From assembly GCF_000340965.1 (NCBI RefSeq), contig NZ_ANAY01000024.1:1-64000 (forward strand): 64,000 nucleotides of DNA. Direction: 5' to 3'. The notes under the pieces were generated by a model. That model made no database searches, had not been told where the DNA came from, and worked only from the letters and a program-made list of their open reading frames with translations. Both the position numbers and the translations under genes were made by a program. Source of the stretch: Nocardiopsis kunsanensis DSM 44524. Its GTDB lineage: Bacteria; Actinomycetota; Actinomycetes; Streptosporangiales; Streptosporangiaceae. Of the stretch, positions 63,781-64,000 are shown in pieces; position 1 is the stretch's first letter; every line of letters starts with the position of its first letter.

Positions 63781-64000
63781 ATGCGGGTGACCCACGTGAC
63801 GACGGCTGAGCTCGACCGGCTGGAGTTCGACGCTGTCAGGTCCGGTGAGCACGGCAGGGTCGCAGCGCAGTTGCAGGATCTGGCCAATCGTGCCGAGGCC
63901 GCGAGTGAGATCACCCGCGCCGAGCTCTTCGTGCGCGCCGGTGAGCAGTGGGAGATCGCTCAGGAGTACGAACGCGCCTGCGCGTCCTACCAACGGGCCA
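63781..64000 (+). CDS. TPR-like protein, truncated by the window end
   Basis: The frame is open from an ATG after GAGGAGGG to the last base, 73 residues. AELFVRAGEQWEIAQEYERACASYQRA resembles a TPR helix pair. It follows the NYN gene by 38 bases on the same strand and may be cotranscribed. The 3' end lies outside the window. Confidence 0.65.
   Translation, partial: MRVTHVTTAELDRLEFDAVRSGEHGRVAAQLQDLANRAEAASEITRAELFVRAGEQWEIAQEYERACASYQRA

Overview
This is chromosomal DNA of a high-GC, mycelial actinomycete, most like Nocardiopsis or a related Streptosporangiales genus. The support is strong GC bias at third codon positions, GTG/TTG starts, DUF1707 and DUF3151 proteins, a sortase-anchored long chaplin, SigE-family and ECF-type sigma factors, an AfsR/SARP regulator and actinobacterial purine gene order. 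The genus is an inference; no 16S or marker gene is present.

Left part (1-27.7 kb): mostly housekeeping and conserved actinomycete genes. They include serB, an ABC ATPase, a stomatin-like SPFH protein, a TauE/SafE exporter, HD hydrolase, a TetR-hydrolase pair divergent from an aldehyde dehydrogenase, adenosine deaminase, a four-chaplin-domain wall-anchored protein, SURF1, a methyltransferase, a quinone oxidoreductase, a MerR regulator facing a membrane protein, and Smr. A small YefM-YoeB toxin-antitoxin cassette sits in the 3' end of smr. Then come a PfkB kinase, a VOC protein, tRNA-Ser(GCU), a SigE-type sigma factor, an RlpA-like/MauE-like pair, a lipoprotein and hisC.

Middle part (28.1-46.1 kb): a complete-looking RiPP locus of the thiazole/oxazole plus dehydroamino acid type. 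A leader-binding E1-like protein, YcaO cyclodehydratase 1, a SagB dehydrogenase, a split LanB (glutamylation protein plus elimination protein), an M50 membrane protease with a PqqD-like front domain, and an ABC exporter form one run with mostly 4-nt overlaps. Four tandem short precursor genes follow, then a second YcaO paralogue. The precursor cores are almost pure Ser/Thr/Cys (about 20-22 of 21-24 residues), so nearly every core residue could become an azole or a dehydro residue. No separate pyridine synthase is seen, so a linear polyazole/dehydropeptide is the simplest prediction. A TPR-less AfsR-like regulator, overlapped by a DUF1707 membrane protein gene, closes the locus on the other strand.

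Right part (46.7-64 kb): a winged-helix regulator with a cyclase-like domain, a MurA paralogue, purC-purD-purA, a DUF3151 gene, fba, a membrane-anchored RodZ-like beta-domain protein, pyrE, cutA, a degenerate GGDEF protein facing a giant sigma factor/zinc finger/surface protein fusion, a NYN-domain protein with a long Pro/Gln-rich region, and the start of a TPR-like gene cut by the window edge.
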